Source: Phytomonospora sp040655735 (GTDB lineage Bacteria; Actinomycetota; Actinomycetes; Mycobacteriales; Micromonosporaceae). Taken from it: DNA of 64,000 nt. The notes under the pieces are model-generated. The model saw nothing but the letters and a program-made list of their open reading frames with translations. It was not told the DNA's origin and did not search any database. Both the position numbers and the translations under genes were made by a program. Shown piece by piece: positions 33,485 through 42,810 of the stretch. The DNA is taken from the NCBI RefSeq assembly GCF_040655735.1, contig NZ_JBFAKK010000003.1:558001-622000 (forward strand), read 5' to 3'. The number at the start of each line of letters is the position of its first letter. The first letter of the stretch is position 1.

Positions 33485-34471
33485 ATGCCCACGATTACCG
33501 GCGAGCGGTCCTCCGCGGGCGTGACGCCTGCGCCGCCCGTCGCGCGACGCAAACCCCGCCGCACGCCACTGGCCGCAAGGCTTCGCCGCGACTGGCCGCT
33601 GCTGGCGATGACGCTGCCGGCGGCGGGCCTCCTGGTGGTCTTCCACTACATCCCGACCCTGTGGAACGCCATCGCCTTCCAGGACTACAACCCCTACGCG
33701 GGCGCCGCGGGCAGCGAGTGGGTCGGGCTGGGCACCTTCCAGCGCATGCTCGGCGACCCCGGCTTCTGGGACGCCACGGTCAACACCCTGGCGCTCACCG
33801 GCTTCCAGCTGGTGTTCTTCTTCCCGATCCCCATCGCGCTGGCGCTGCTGCTCAACTCGGTGCTGTCCCGCCGCATCCGCAAGATCATGCAGAGCATCGT
33901 CTACCTGCCGCACTTCTTCTCGTGGGTGCTGGTGGTGTCCTTCTTCGAGCAGATGCTCGGCGGTGCGGGCCTGCTCGCGCAGGAGATGCGCGAGCTCGGG
34001 CTCGAACCGCTCAACATCATGAACAACCCCGAGGGCTTCCCGCTGCTGGTCACCGCGCAGGCGGTGTGGATGGACGCCGGCTGGGGAATGATCGTGTTCC
34101 TCGCGGCCCTGTCGGCGATCAACCCGAGCCTCTACGAGGCCGCGGCCAGCGACGGAGCCGGCCGGTGGCGCCGCCTGTGGCACGTGACCCTGCCCGGACT
34201 TCGGCCGGTGATCGTGCTCCTGCTGATCCTCAAGCTCGGCAGCGCCCTGTCGGTGGGCTTCGAGCAGTTCCTGCTCCAGCGCGACGCGGTCGGGGCAGGG
34301 GCGGCCGAGGTCCTCGACACCTACGTGTACTTCCAGGGAATCATCGTCGGCGACCTCAGCTACGGCGCGGCCGCCGGAATCTTCAAGGGCGTGGTCGGCC
34401 TCGTGCTGATCCTGGTGGCCAACCGGGTGGCGCACACACTCGGCGAGCAGGGGGTGTACTCCAAAGAATGA
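33485..34471 (+). CDS. Sugar ABC transporter permease, LplB type
   Basis: A 328-residue inner-membrane protein with a basic N-terminus and six predicted helices, starting with WPLLAMTLPAAGLLVVFHYI. The EAA loop that meets the ATPase is INPSLYEAAASDGAGRWRRL followed by WHVTLPGLRP. It is the first of two permeases of the oligosaccharide importer and ends in an ATGA overlap with the second. No ATPase gene is nearby, so a shared MsiK-like multi-sugar ATPase encoded elsewhere is likely, as is usual in actinobacteria. Confidence 0.9.
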   Translation: MPTITGERSSAGVTPAPPVARRKPRRTPLAARLRRDWPLLAMTLPAAGLLVVFHYIPTLWNAIAFQDYNPYAGAAGSEWVGLGTFQRMLGDPGFWDATVNTLALTGFQLVFFFPIPIALALLLNSVLSRRIRKIMQSIVYLPHFFSWVLVVSFFEQMLGGAGLLAQEMRELGLEPLNIMNNPEGFPLLVTAQAVWMDAGWGMIVFLAALSAINPSLYEAAASDGAGRWRRLWHVTLPGLRPVIVLLLILKLGSALSVGFEQFLLQRDAVGAGAAEVLDTYVYFQGIIVGDLSYGAAAGIFKGVVGLVLILVANRVAHTLGEQGVYSKE

Positions 34472-35388
34472 CGACCACGACGATCAAGCGAAGGCATCCC
34501 GAGCGTCCCGTCTGGGAAGAGGAGCCGACGGTCGCGGGCAAGGGCCTCAAGGCCGTCGCGCTCACCGCGATCGCACTGGCGATCGTGCTGCCCATGTGGG
34601 TGGTGTTCGTGACGAGCGTGTCCTCGGAGAAGGCCATCAACGAGGCCGGCGGTCTCGTGGTCGTTCCCGGCGAGCTGTCGCTGCGGGCCTACGAGCAGAT
34701 CCTGTCCGGCGGGACCGTGACACGGGCGGTGCTGGTGTCGACGGGCGTGACGCTGGTCGGCACGGCTTTCAGCGTCGTCCTTTCGGTGCTGGCCGCCTAC
34801 GGCCTGTCCCGGCGGGGGTCGGTGCTGCACCGGCCGCTGCTGTTCGTGTTCCTGCTGACCTTCCTGTTCGGTCCGGGGCTGGTGCCGTCGTACCTGATGG
34901 TCACCGGACTGGGCCTCAAGGACAGCTACTGGGCGCTGATCCTGCCCAGTGCCATCAACGCGTTCAACCTGGTGGTGCTGCGGGCGTTCTTCATGGCGAT
35001 CCCGCAGGAGCTGCTCGACTCGGCGCGCATGGACGGCGCCGGGGAGGTGCGGATCCTGACCCGGATCGTGCTGCCGCTGTCGAAGGCGGTGACCGCGGTC
35101 GTGGCGCTGTTCTACGCCGTCGGGTACTGGAACGCGTTCTTCAACGCCGTGCTCTACATCGACGACAACTCGATGTCGCCGCTGCAGATCCTGTTGCGCA
35201 GCATGGTCCTCCAGGGCACCAATCCCACCGGGTTCGCCGGGCCGACGCCCGGAACCGCCGTCGTGGCACCGAATCTGGCCATCAAGATGGCGGTCGTGAT
35301 GCTGGCCGTCGTGCCCGCGCTGCTGGTGTTCCCCTTCGTGCAACGGCACTTCACCAAGGGTGTCATCACCGGCGCGGTCAAGGGATAG
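34468..35388 (+). CDS. Sugar ABC transporter permease, YtcP/AraQ type
   Basis: ATG 34468 overlaps the previous stop by 4 bases, giving 306 residues. Six helices are visible, including VALTAIALAIVLPMWVVFVT and LLFVFLLTFLFGPGLVPSYL. The EAA loop is IPQELLDSARMDGAGEVRIL. The C-terminus ends VQRHFTKGVITGAVKG, a common end for this family. It pairs with the preceding permease. The next gene, an esterase, begins 12 bases later, so it belongs to the same operon. Confidence 0.9.
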   Translation: MTTTTIKRRHPERPVWEEEPTVAGKGLKAVALTAIALAIVLPMWVVFVTSVSSEKAINEAGGLVVVPGELSLRAYEQILSGGTVTRAVLVSTGVTLVGTAFSVVLSVLAAYGLSRRGSVLHRPLLFVFLLTFLFGPGLVPSYLMVTGLGLKDSYWALILPSAINAFNLVVLRAFFMAIPQELLDSARMDGAGEVRILTRIVLPLSKAVTAVVALFYAVGYWNAFFNAVLYIDDNSMSPLQILLRSMVLQGTNPTGFAGPTPGTAVVAPNLAIKMAVVMLAVVPALLVFPFVQRHFTKGVITGAVKG

Positions 35389-35399
35389 GCTCTGTCACC

Positions 35400-36377
35400 A
35401 TGTGGTTCGACCTCTCGCCCGAGAAGCTGCGCGATTACCGCCCCGACCGTGAAGAACCCGCCGACTTCGACCGTTTCTGGCTGGACACCCTCGCCGAGGC
35501 CAGGACCCACGAGCTCGCCGCGGTCTTCGAGCCCTTCGACACGCTGCTGGCCACCGTCGACGTCTTCGACGTGACCTTCGCCGGCTATGCCGGAAACCCC
35601 GTTCGCGGCTGGTTCATCGTCCCCCGGGGACTGCCCGATGAGCCTCTGCCGTGTGTGGTGACCTACATCGGATACGGGGGCGGTCGCGGCAAGCCGCACG
35701 AGCACCTGTTCTGGAGTGCGGCCGGTTACGCCAACTTCGTCATGGACACGCGCGGCCAGGGTGGTCGCGGCCACGGTGGCGGCGGCGCGACCGGTGACCC
35801 CGACCCCGTCGGCGCATCGGCCAACGACGGGTACATGACCCGCGGCATCGAGAGCCCGGAGACGTACTACTACCGGAGGGTGTTCACCGACGCCGCCCGC
35901 GCGGTGGAGGCGGCCCGTTCCCACCCCCGCGTCGACTCCGCGCGCATCGTCGTCGCCGGTGGAAGCCAGGGCGGCGGGATCACCCTCGCCGCCGCCGGGC
36001 TGGTGCCCGACGTCGCCGCGGCATTGCCCGACGTGCCGTTCCTGTGCCACTTCCGCCGCGCGACGACCCTTGTGGACGAGGCGCCGTACAACCAGATCGG
36101 CAACTACCTGCGCAGCCGCCGCGATCTCGTCGACACCGCCTACCGGACGCTGTCCTACTTCGACGGCATGAACTTCGCCGCGCGGGCGACCGCACCGGCC
36201 TTGTTCTCGACGGCACTGGGCGACCAGGTGTGCCCGCCGTCGACGGTGTACGCGGCCTACAACCACTACGCGGGGCCGAAGGACATCAAGGTGTGGCAGT
36301 TCAACGGGCACGAGGGCGGCGGTCCGTACCAGGCGGAGGCGCAGCTGGAGTTCCTGGTGAAGTCGGGGATTCGGTGA
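35400..36377 (+). CDS. CE7 family acetyl xylan esterase / cephalosporin-C deacetylase
   Basis: A 325-residue alpha/beta hydrolase with the CE7 marks: RGQGG (residues about 117-121), the nucleophile serine in VVAGGSQGGGITL, and the HE motif in FNGHEGG near the C-terminus, preceded by the acidic residue of ALGDQVCPP. The N-terminus WFDLSPEKLRDYRPDREEPA with DFDRFWLDTL is typical. There is no signal peptide, so it removes acetyl groups from imported oligosaccharides. Its place 12 bases after the importer permeases makes it part of that operon. It would clear acetylated xylo- or xyloglucan oligosaccharides before the glycosidases act. Confidence 0.9.
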   Translation: MWFDLSPEKLRDYRPDREEPADFDRFWLDTLAEARTHELAAVFEPFDTLLATVDVFDVTFAGYAGNPVRGWFIVPRGLPDEPLPCVVTYIGYGGGRGKPHEHLFWSAAGYANFVMDTRGQGGRGHGGGGATGDPDPVGASANDGYMTRGIESPETYYYRRVFTDAARAVEAARSHPRVDSARIVVAGGSQGGGITLAAAGLVPDVAAALPDVPFLCHFRRATTLVDEAPYNQIGNYLRSRRDLVDTAYRTLSYFDGMNFAARATAPALFSTALGDQVCPPSTVYAAYNHYAGPKDIKVWQFNGHEGGGPYQAEAQLEFLVKSGIR

Positions 36378-36432
36378 GGGTGGGGGAGTGCGCCGGCGTG
36401 TGAGCGCCTGAGCGCCGAAGTACTGGAGAAGT

Positions 36433-36463
36433 CCGAAGGCCGTCCCATCGGGGCGGCCTTCGG
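36433..36463 (+). terminator. Hairpin after the esterase gene
   Basis: A 14-base stem (36433-36446 with 36450-36463, one G-U pair) around an ATC loop ends the importer-esterase operon. Confidence 0.75.
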
Positions 36464-36520
36464 CGTGCTCAGCCGGGGGTGCCGTTGCCACGCTGCCGGA
36501 CACGTACCCCAATCTAGCCA

Positions 36521-36584
36521 TTGACAAGTTGCTTCTCGTCCTCTTACTCTCGAACTTCGCGCCGGAACTTGTCATCGTCAAGTT
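36521..36584 (+). promoter_or_regulatory. Promoter and inverted repeat before the MFS gene
   Basis: In the 220 bases between the terminator and the MFS start, TTGACA at 36521 with TACTCT at 36545 (18-base spacing) can form a -35/-10 pair. Downstream, AACTTG and CAAGTT (36566-36571, 36579-36584) form a perfect 6-base inverted repeat with 7-base spacing, and the same CAAGTT word overlaps the -35 box. This looks like a two-part operator for a repressor not encoded next to it. It differs from the ROK element, so the MFS gene is under other control. Confidence 0.6.
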
Positions 36585-36683
36585 TCCGGTTCGTTCGGCC
36601 CTCGAAATCCCTCGCGAAAATCACCCAGACCCCCGCGCCACTTAGGACCGAAGCTGTCCGCAACCCCTCGTAGATTGATGCTC

Positions 36684-38204
36684 ATGACCAACTCCCCCGC
36701 CCCGAATCACTCCCGCCCCCTCGACTCCCGGCTCCCCGCCCGGCTCCGCGTCCTCGGCCTGGCCGCGATCATCTCGGCCTGTGTGATGGACCTTCTCGAC
36801 TCCACCGTCGTGCAGCTCGCCGCCCCCTCGATCCGCGGTGAGATCGGCGGCTCCGAGGCGAGCCTCCAGTGGATGACGGCCGGCTACACGATGGCGATGG
36901 CCGTCGCGCTTCTCGTCGGCGGCCGGCTGGGCGACATGTTCGGGCGGCGGCGGGTGATGCTCGTCGGGATCGCCGGCTTCACGGCGGCGTCGCTGCTCTG
37001 CGCGCTGGCGTGGAGCCCGGAGTCGCTGATCGGCGCCCGGGTCCTGCAGGGTGCGTTCGGCGCGACGATGCTGCCGCAGACCTTCGGTCTGATGCGCGAG
37101 CTCTTCCCGCCCTCGGAGATGGCGAAGGTCTGGGGCGTGTTCGGGCCGGTGATGGGCCTGTCCGCCCTGCTCGGGCCGATCCTGTCCGGTGTGGTCATCG
37201 ACGCCGACATCCTCGGCACCGGCTGGCGCGCGATCTTCCTGCTCAACCTCCCGGTCGGCCTCTTCGCCCTCATCACCGGCGCGCGCTGCCTCCCGAAGTC
37301 GGCCGCGACCCTGCGCGGCGCCCGCCTCGATCTCGGCGGGATCGTCTTCGCCGCCGTCGGCATCTTCCTGCTCGTCTTCCCACTGGTCCAGGGCCGCGAG
37401 CTCGGCTGGCCGCTGTGGGCGAAGGCCTCGCTGGCGCTGTCCCTGCCCGTCCTCGCCGCCTTCGGCCTCCACCAGGTCCGCCGCAAGCGCGCCGCCCGCG
37501 TCACGCTCGTCGAGCCCAGCGTCTTCAAGAAGCGCCCCTACACCTTCGGCGCGATCGTCGCGGTCGCCTTCACCGCCGCGATGGGCGGCACCATGCTGAT
37601 CCTCTCCCTGCTGATGCAGGTCGGCCTCGGCTTCTCACCGCTGCGGGCCAGCCTGAGCACGCTGCCGTGGGCGCTCGGCACGGTCATCGGCACCATCGTC
37701 AGCGGGCAGCTCATGGCCCGCTTCGGGCGCCGGCTCCTGCACGTCGGCCTCGCCGTGATGGCCACCGGGCTGCTCGCGCTGCTCGCGGTCTTCGAGATCG
37801 CCGGCACCGGGATCAACAGCTGGCACTTCGTGCTCCCGACCCTGCTCGGCGGCATCGGGATGGGGCAGGTCTTCGGCCCGCTCTTCGACATCATCACCGC
37901 CGGCGTCGACGACCGCGAGGTCGGCTCGGCCTCCGGGATCCTCCAGTCGGTGCAGCAGGTGGGCATGTCTCTCGGGATCGCCGTGCTCGGCACGATCTTC
38001 TTCGGCCTCGCCGAGACCGGGCCGGTCGCCGACGCCGAGTCGCACCGGCGGGCCTTCCTCGACGCGGCGAGCGCGACCGGGCTCATCACGATCGGTCTGC
38101 TGGCGCTGGCCTTCGTGCTGGCCTTCCTGCTCCCGAAGAAGGCGCGGGCGCAACAGGCCCCGGAGTCCGCGCCGGTCGAGACCCGCGAGCTCGTCGACGC
38201 CTGA
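36684..38204 (+). CDS. MFS transporter, DHA2 (EmrB/QacA) type
   Basis: A protein of about 506 residues with some 14 helices. The motif LLDSTVVQLAAPSIRGEIGG after helix 1 and GGRLGDMFGRRRVM in the first cytosolic loop are the DHA2 signatures (motif A and the D1 family mark). Such transporters use the proton gradient to export drugs or other small molecules; sugar import is less likely. ATG 36684 is chosen; ATG 36678 is in frame two codons earlier and neither has a good ribosome site. It sits inside the sugar island but has its own promoter, and a 40-base palindrome follows. Confidence 0.88.
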   Translation: MTNSPAPNHSRPLDSRLPARLRVLGLAAIISACVMDLLDSTVVQLAAPSIRGEIGGSEASLQWMTAGYTMAMAVALLVGGRLGDMFGRRRVMLVGIAGFTAASLLCALAWSPESLIGARVLQGAFGATMLPQTFGLMRELFPPSEMAKVWGVFGPVMGLSALLGPILSGVVIDADILGTGWRAIFLLNLPVGLFALITGARCLPKSAATLRGARLDLGGIVFAAVGIFLLVFPLVQGRELGWPLWAKASLALSLPVLAAFGLHQVRRKRAARVTLVEPSVFKKRPYTFGAIVAVAFTAAMGGTMLILSLLMQVGLGFSPLRASLSTLPWALGTVIGTIVSGQLMARFGRRLLHVGLAVMATGLLALLAVFEIAGTGINSWHFVLPTLLGGIGMGQVFGPLFDIITAGVDDREVGSASGILQSVQQVGMSLGIAVLGTIFFGLAETGPVADAESHRRAFLDAASATGLITIGLLALAFVLAFLLPKKARAQQAPESAPVETRELVDA

Positions 38205-38212
38205 CGAGCACG

Positions 38213-38252
38213 GCGAAGGCGCCCGTCCCCGATCGGGGACGGGCGCCTTCGC
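38213..38252. terminator. Perfect 40-base palindrome between the MFS and GH31 genes
   Basis: The two 20-base halves (38213-38232 and 38233-38252) are exact reverse complements with no loop; the centre is GATC. As RNA it gives an 18-base stem with a GATC loop. Lying between converging genes, it should end transcription in both directions. Confidence 0.85.
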
Positions 38253-38260
38253 GCACCCGG

Positions 38261-40612
38261 CTACTCCGGCAGCGTGGCGACGAGCCGGCCGTCGACCAGG
38301 TCGAGTACCGCCTTCGTTCCGTTCAGCGACACCGACGCCGGCCGCTGTCCGCCTTCCACAGCGGCGAACACCAGCCTCCGCACCAAGGCGGGCCCGGACG
38401 TGCGCAGGTCGAGGTGCGCTCCGGCGGAGGTGACGGTGATGTCGGTGTCCCCGTCGACGTCGCGCAGCAGGAACCTGCCGCTCACTCCGCCCCAGGTGAC
38501 GACCGTGAGGGGGCCGAAGGGGCCGTCGCCGACCTTGTCCCCGACCTCGGCGGTGGGCACCACCGCGCCGTGCCGCACGAAGAGCGGGATCCGTTCCAGG
38601 GGAACGGTCACGCTGATGTAGCGCTGTCCATGGTGGACACGGCCGGTCCAGTAGTCGACCCAGTCGCCGGCGGGCAGGTAGACCTGCCGGGTGCCGTCCG
38701 GGTCGGTCATCGGCGCCACCAGCAGGTCGCGGCCCAGCCGGTAGGCCAGGTCCTCGCCCCAGGCGGCGGGGTCGGCGGGGGAGTCGACCAGCAGCGCCCG
38801 CATCATCGGCTCGCCGGTCCGCGCCGACTCGACGGCGGCGCTGTACAGGTAGGGCATCAGCTCGTAGCGCAGCCGGAGCGCCTCGGTCACCGGCTCGGCG
38901 ACCTCGGGGAAGTCCCACGGGAGCCTGCTCGTGGTGCCGTGGAAGCGGACCAGCGGCGACAGCGCGCCGAACTGCGACCACCGCAGGTACAGGTCGTCGC
39001 TGGGCCGGCCGGTGAACCCGCCGGCGTCGTGGCTCCAGAACGGGATCCCCGACAGCCCGTGCGACAGGCCGCCCCGGATCGTGCTGCCCAGTGAGGGGTA
39101 GCTGGTGTTGGTGTCGCCGCTCCACTGCGCCGAATGCCGCTGCCCGCCCAGGAACGACGAGCGCGCCCACACCAGCTCGTGCCCGTTCACCTCCCGCGTC
39201 ACCTCGACGGTCAGGTCGTTGTAGAGCAGCGTGTAGACGTTGTGCAGCTCGGCACCGGTCATGCCGTTCGACGCCACCGCGTCGGTGGGGACGCCCTCGG
39301 CGAAGTCGGTCTTGAAGGTCGCCACGCCCTGCTCCAGCAGGGGCCGCAGCAGTCCCCGGTACCAGTCGCAGGCCTCGGCGTTGGTGAAGTCGATGATCCC
39401 GCCGGCCGCGTAGTTCCCGTGCCAGACGTCGGCGACGTAGACCTCGCCGTCGGCGCGGCGCAGGAAGTAGCCCGCCTCGGCGCCCTCGGTGTACACCGGT
39501 GAGTTGACGCTGACGTAGGGGTTGATCCACAGGCAGACCTTGAAGCCCATCCCGTCGAGGTCGGCCAGCATGCCGCGCGGGTCGGGGAAGTTCTCGGCGT
39601 CCCAGCGAAAGTCCGACCAGTTGCCGGCCACCTGCCAGTAGCAGTCCAGATGCATGACGTCGGCGGGGATCCGGTCCTCGCGCAGCCGCCGCGCCCGCGC
39701 GATCACCTTCTCCTGGGTGTCCACATAGAACCCCGAGGAGACCCAGGTCCCGAAGGCCCACTTCGGCGGCAGTGAGGGTCGCGAGGTGAGCCCGTTGTAG
39801 CGGTCGAGGATCTGCCCGGGCGTCGGCCCGGCGATCACGTAGTAGTCGATGAGGTCGTCGGGGACAAGGATCTGCACCACCGAGTGCGTCGACTGCGCCA
39901 GGTCGAACTCCGCGGCCGTCCCGGAGTCCACCAGGACCCCGTAGCCGCGGCTCGACAGGTACAACGGCACGTTCTTGTAGGCGCGATCCGACTCGCCGCC
40001 GAAGGCGTCGAAGTTCCACATCAGCGCGCGCTGACCCCGCTTGTCGAGGGGCGTGAAGCGCTCGCCGAGACCGGCGAAGCGCTCGTCGGCGCGCGCGTCG
40101 AAGCTCTCGTGGTAGGCGACCGGCACCGAGTCCACAAGGGAGCGGCCGAAGGGCAGGTTGCGCTGCCGGCCGCTGATGTCGGCCTCGCCGCGGTTCTGGG
40201 CGAGCAGGACGCGCCCGGCGACATTGGTGAAGGAGATCCGGAAGGGGTGCAGCTCGACCTCGGCGATCAGCGCTCCGGCGTCGATGCGGACACCGCCTTC
40301 GACGAGGGTCACCTTCGCGTCGGTGAAGGTCCCCGGGCGCACCAGCGAGATCGCCGCGGCGCTCCGGCTGGACGCTTCGGGCTCGGCGGACAGGCGCACC
40401 CGCACGACTCCCTCGCCGGCGACCGCGACGCGCGCGAACAGCGTCTCGCCGGCCGAGGTCTCGGCCTTGAGGGACAGCTCGCCGCCCTCGGCGGCGAGCA
40501 CCTCGGCGCGCGAGATCGCCGATAGTCCCTGCTCACCGGGTGCGCGGACGGGAAGCTCCGGCGGGTCGGCGACGAAAGTCTCGTGGGGCACCAGTGGCGG
40601 GCGGTAGATCAT
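38261..40612 (-). CDS. GH31 alpha-xylosidase (YicI-like)
   Basis: A 783-residue intracellular GH31 enzyme. Marks are WVSSGFYVDTQEKV and DVMHLDCYWQ in the barrel, the nucleophile aspartate in TFKTDFAEGVP (about residue 425) and the acid/base aspartate in QWSGDTNTSYPSL (about 490). The KTDF-E form of the nucleophile motif and the WSGDT form of the acid site are those of the YicI/XylS alpha-xylosidases rather than alpha-glucosidases. It should release xylose from the non-reducing end of xyloglucan oligosaccharides (isoprimeverose type). ATG 40612 has GAAGGAT 7 bases upstream. It shares a divergent promoter and ROK-type element with the GH42 gene. Confidence 0.9.
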   Translation of the reverse strand: MIYRPPLVPHETFVADPPELPVRAPGEQGLSAISRAEVLAAEGGELSLKAETSAGETLFARVAVAGEGVVRVRLSAEPEASSRSAAAISLVRPGTFTDAKVTLVEGGVRIDAGALIAEVELHPFRISFTNVAGRVLLAQNRGEADISGRQRNLPFGRSLVDSVPVAYHESFDARADERFAGLGERFTPLDKRGQRALMWNFDAFGGESDRAYKNVPLYLSSRGYGVLVDSGTAAEFDLAQSTHSVVQILVPDDLIDYYVIAGPTPGQILDRYNGLTSRPSLPPKWAFGTWVSSGFYVDTQEKVIARARRLREDRIPADVMHLDCYWQVAGNWSDFRWDAENFPDPRGMLADLDGMGFKVCLWINPYVSVNSPVYTEGAEAGYFLRRADGEVYVADVWHGNYAAGGIIDFTNAEACDWYRGLLRPLLEQGVATFKTDFAEGVPTDAVASNGMTGAELHNVYTLLYNDLTVEVTREVNGHELVWARSSFLGGQRHSAQWSGDTNTSYPSLGSTIRGGLSHGLSGIPFWSHDAGGFTGRPSDDLYLRWSQFGALSPLVRFHGTTSRLPWDFPEVAEPVTEALRLRYELMPYLYSAAVESARTGEPMMRALLVDSPADPAAWGEDLAYRLGRDLLVAPMTDPDGTRQVYLPAGDWVDYWTGRVHHGQRYISVTVPLERIPLFVRHGAVVPTAEVGDKVGDGPFGPLTVVTWGGVSGRFLLRDVDGDTDITVTSAGAHLDLRTSGPALVRRLVFAAVEGGQRPASVSLNGTKAVLDLVDGRLVATLPE

Positions 40613-40675
40613 CGGCGGATCCTTCGCTGACTCGTCGGACGGGCGGGCGGGGCGCCCGGCCCGGACACCGTACCC

Positions 40676-40700
40676 TTAGTTTGTTTGTAATCCCAACGAA
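40676..40700. promoter_or_regulatory. ROK-type operator, site 2 (GH31/GH42 promoter)
   Basis: TTAGTTTG at 40676-40683 faces CCAACGAA at 40693-40700. The plus strand also contains TTTGTAAT, a good -10 box for the GH42 gene 50 bases downstream, so bound repressor would block it. The element is 64 bases from the GH31 start on the other strand. Confidence 0.7.
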
Positions 40701-40748
40701 AGTCAACGCATCCCCGGAGGGGACGCGCACCGCGGAAGGCGGGCCGCC

Positions 40749-42737
40749 ATGACGCCGAACCCGAGCCCGGGAGACCTTCCCGGACTGCCCGAACTCTGTT
40801 ACGGCGGCGACTACAACCCCGAGCAGTGGCCGCCGAGCGTGTGGCGCGAGGACGTCGAGCTGATGCGCCGCGCCGGCGTCAACCTGGTCAGCCTCGGCGT
40901 CTTCTCCTGGTCGCGGATCGAACCGACCGAGGGCGAGTACGACTTCGCCTGGCTCGACGAGGTCCTCGACCTGCTCGCCGCCAACGGCGTCGGCGCCGCC
41001 CTCGCCACCCCGACCGCCTCGCCGCCGCCCTGGTTCTCCCTCGCGCACCCCGACGCGCTCCCCGTCCGCGCCGACGGCGTCCGCCTCACCCACGGCAGCC
41101 GCGACACCTACTGCGTCTCGGCGCCCGCCTACCGCCAGGCCTGCGCCCGCATCGCCGAAGCTCTCGCCCGGCGCTACGCCGACCACCCCGCACTGCGCCT
41201 GTGGCACGTCCACAACGAGTACGGGACCTGGTGCCACTGCGACCACACCGAAGCGGCCTTCCGTCGCTGGCTCGCCGGCCGCCACCAGACCCTCGACGCC
41301 CTCAACGACGCCTGGACCACCGCCCACTGGGGACAGATCTACTCCGCCTGGGAGCAGATCAACTCGCCGCGCGCCACCCAGTACCTGCACAACCCCGCCC
41401 AGCTGCTCGACTTCCGCCGCTTCCAGTCCGAGGAGATGCGCGCCGCCTTCACCGAGCAGAAGGAGATCCTGCGCCGCCTGACCCCCGGCATCGGCGTGAC
41501 CACGAACTTCGTCCTCGGCGACTGGGTGCCCGTCGACCACGCCCGCTGGTCGCCCTCGGTAGACCTCGTCGCCGTCGACCACTACCCGGGAGACGCCGGA
41601 CGCGCCGCCGAGGAACAGACCGCCATGTACGCCGACCTCTCCCGATCCTGGGCCGGCGGCGGTCGCTGGCTGCTCATCGAGCAGGCCCCGAACCTCATCT
41701 ACGCCGACGGCCGCGCGCTGGCCAAGGAACCCGGCCGGATGACCCGGCACAGCCTCTCCCACATCGCGCGCGGCTCGGCCGGCGTGATGTTCTTCCAGTG
41801 GCGCGCGCCGCGCGGCGGATCCGAACGCTGGCACTCCGCGATGGTCCCGCACGCCGGCGCCGACACCGCGGTATTCGCCGAGGTCGCCGCACTGGGCGCA
41901 CTGCTGCCCGGCCTCACCGGCATCGCCGAAACGCGCGTGACCGCCGAGGTCGCGATCGTCGCCGACATCGAGTCGTCCTGGGCGCTGTCGGGACCGGGCA
42001 TGCCGAGCTCCGACCTGTCCTACGAGGCCGCGCTCGCCCAGGCGCACCGGGTCGCGGGGAGAGCCGGGTACACCGTCGACTTCGTGGCGCCCGGCGCCGA
42101 CCTGTCGCGCTACCGCCTGGTCCTCGTCCCCAGTCTCTACCTGGTGAGCGACGCCGACGCGGCTAACATCGCCGCCTACGTCGAGGGCGGCGGGCACCTG
42201 CTGGTGTCCTGCTTCTCCGGTGTGGCCGACGAGCACACGCGGATCCGGACCGGCGGCTACGCCGGCGCCTTCCGGGAGCCGCTGGGGATCAGGGTCACCG
42301 AGCTTCGGCCGCTCGCGGGCGGGGAGAGCGTCGTCCTCGACGACGGCCGCACCGGCACGCTGTGGTCAGAGGAGGTCGGGCTCACCGGCGCCGAGGCCAC
42401 CGCCCGCTACGCCGACGGCACGCCCGCGCTGACACGCAACTCCTACGGCGAGGGCCTGGCGCGCTACCTGTCGACCCGCCTCGACGACGCCGGCTACGCC
42501 GCCGAGTTCACTGCGGCGGCGGCCGAGGCCGGTGCCGAGCCCGTCCTGGCGGACCTGCCGGACGACGTCGAGGTGGTGCGCAGGACCGGGCCCGCAGGCG
42601 CGCTCCTGTTCGTGTTCAACCATTCCCGCGAGGAGCGCCGGATCGAGGGAGTCTCCGGCGAGGAGATCCTGTCGGGCGAGACCGCCGACGGTGTGCTCGT
42701 CCTCAAGGCGGGCGGTTGTGCGGTCGTGCGCGAGTAG
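40749..42737 (+). CDS. GH42 family beta-galactosidase
   Basis: A 662-residue GH42 enzyme. The N-terminus CYGGDYNPEQWPPSVWREDV is typical. The acid/base glutamate lies in LWHVHNEYGTWCHC and the nucleophile glutamate in WLLIEQAPN. The middle trimerisation domain (EVAIVADIESSWALSGPG, YRLVLVPSLYLVSDADAANI) and the small C-terminal beta domain (VVRRTGPAGALLFVFNHSRE) are complete. A zinc-site cysteine set is suggested by HVHNEYGTWCHCDH. No signal peptide is seen, so it acts inside the cell. In this island it would remove galactose from xyloglucan side chains; related GH42 enzymes also act on other beta-galactosides or alpha-L-arabinosides. Confidence 0.9.
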   Translation: MTPNPSPGDLPGLPELCYGGDYNPEQWPPSVWREDVELMRRAGVNLVSLGVFSWSRIEPTEGEYDFAWLDEVLDLLAANGVGAALATPTASPPPWFSLAHPDALPVRADGVRLTHGSRDTYCVSAPAYRQACARIAEALARRYADHPALRLWHVHNEYGTWCHCDHTEAAFRRWLAGRHQTLDALNDAWTTAHWGQIYSAWEQINSPRATQYLHNPAQLLDFRRFQSEEMRAAFTEQKEILRRLTPGIGVTTNFVLGDWVPVDHARWSPSVDLVAVDHYPGDAGRAAEEQTAMYADLSRSWAGGGRWLLIEQAPNLIYADGRALAKEPGRMTRHSLSHIARGSAGVMFFQWRAPRGGSERWHSAMVPHAGADTAVFAEVAALGALLPGLTGIAETRVTAEVAIVADIESSWALSGPGMPSSDLSYEAALAQAHRVAGRAGYTVDFVAPGADLSRYRLVLVPSLYLVSDADAANIAAYVEGGGHLLVSCFSGVADEHTRIRTGGYAGAFREPLGIRVTELRPLAGGESVVLDDGRTGTLWSEEVGLTGAEATARYADGTPALTRNSYGEGLARYLSTRLDDAGYAAEFTAAAAEAGAEPVLADLPDDVEVVRRTGPAGALLFVFNHSREERRIEGVSGEEILSGETADGVLVLKAGGCAVVRE

Positions 42738-42810
42738 CGGATTCCCGATCGATCACGAGAAGCGGTCGCATCCCGGCGCCGACGGCCTCGACACCTGCTC
42801 TTACTTCGTA

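Noticed and set aside
31667..34435. 922-codon minus-strand frame opposite the importer genes
   Set aside because: The product is an acidic, Gly/Val/Asp-rich shadow with no recognisable domain, while the plus strand has a clear lipoprotein and permease.
36684..38204. The MFS protein as the xyloglucan sugar importer
   Set aside because: Its DHA2 motifs and 14-helix form point to export, the ABC importer already fills the role, and no ROK-type element precedes it.
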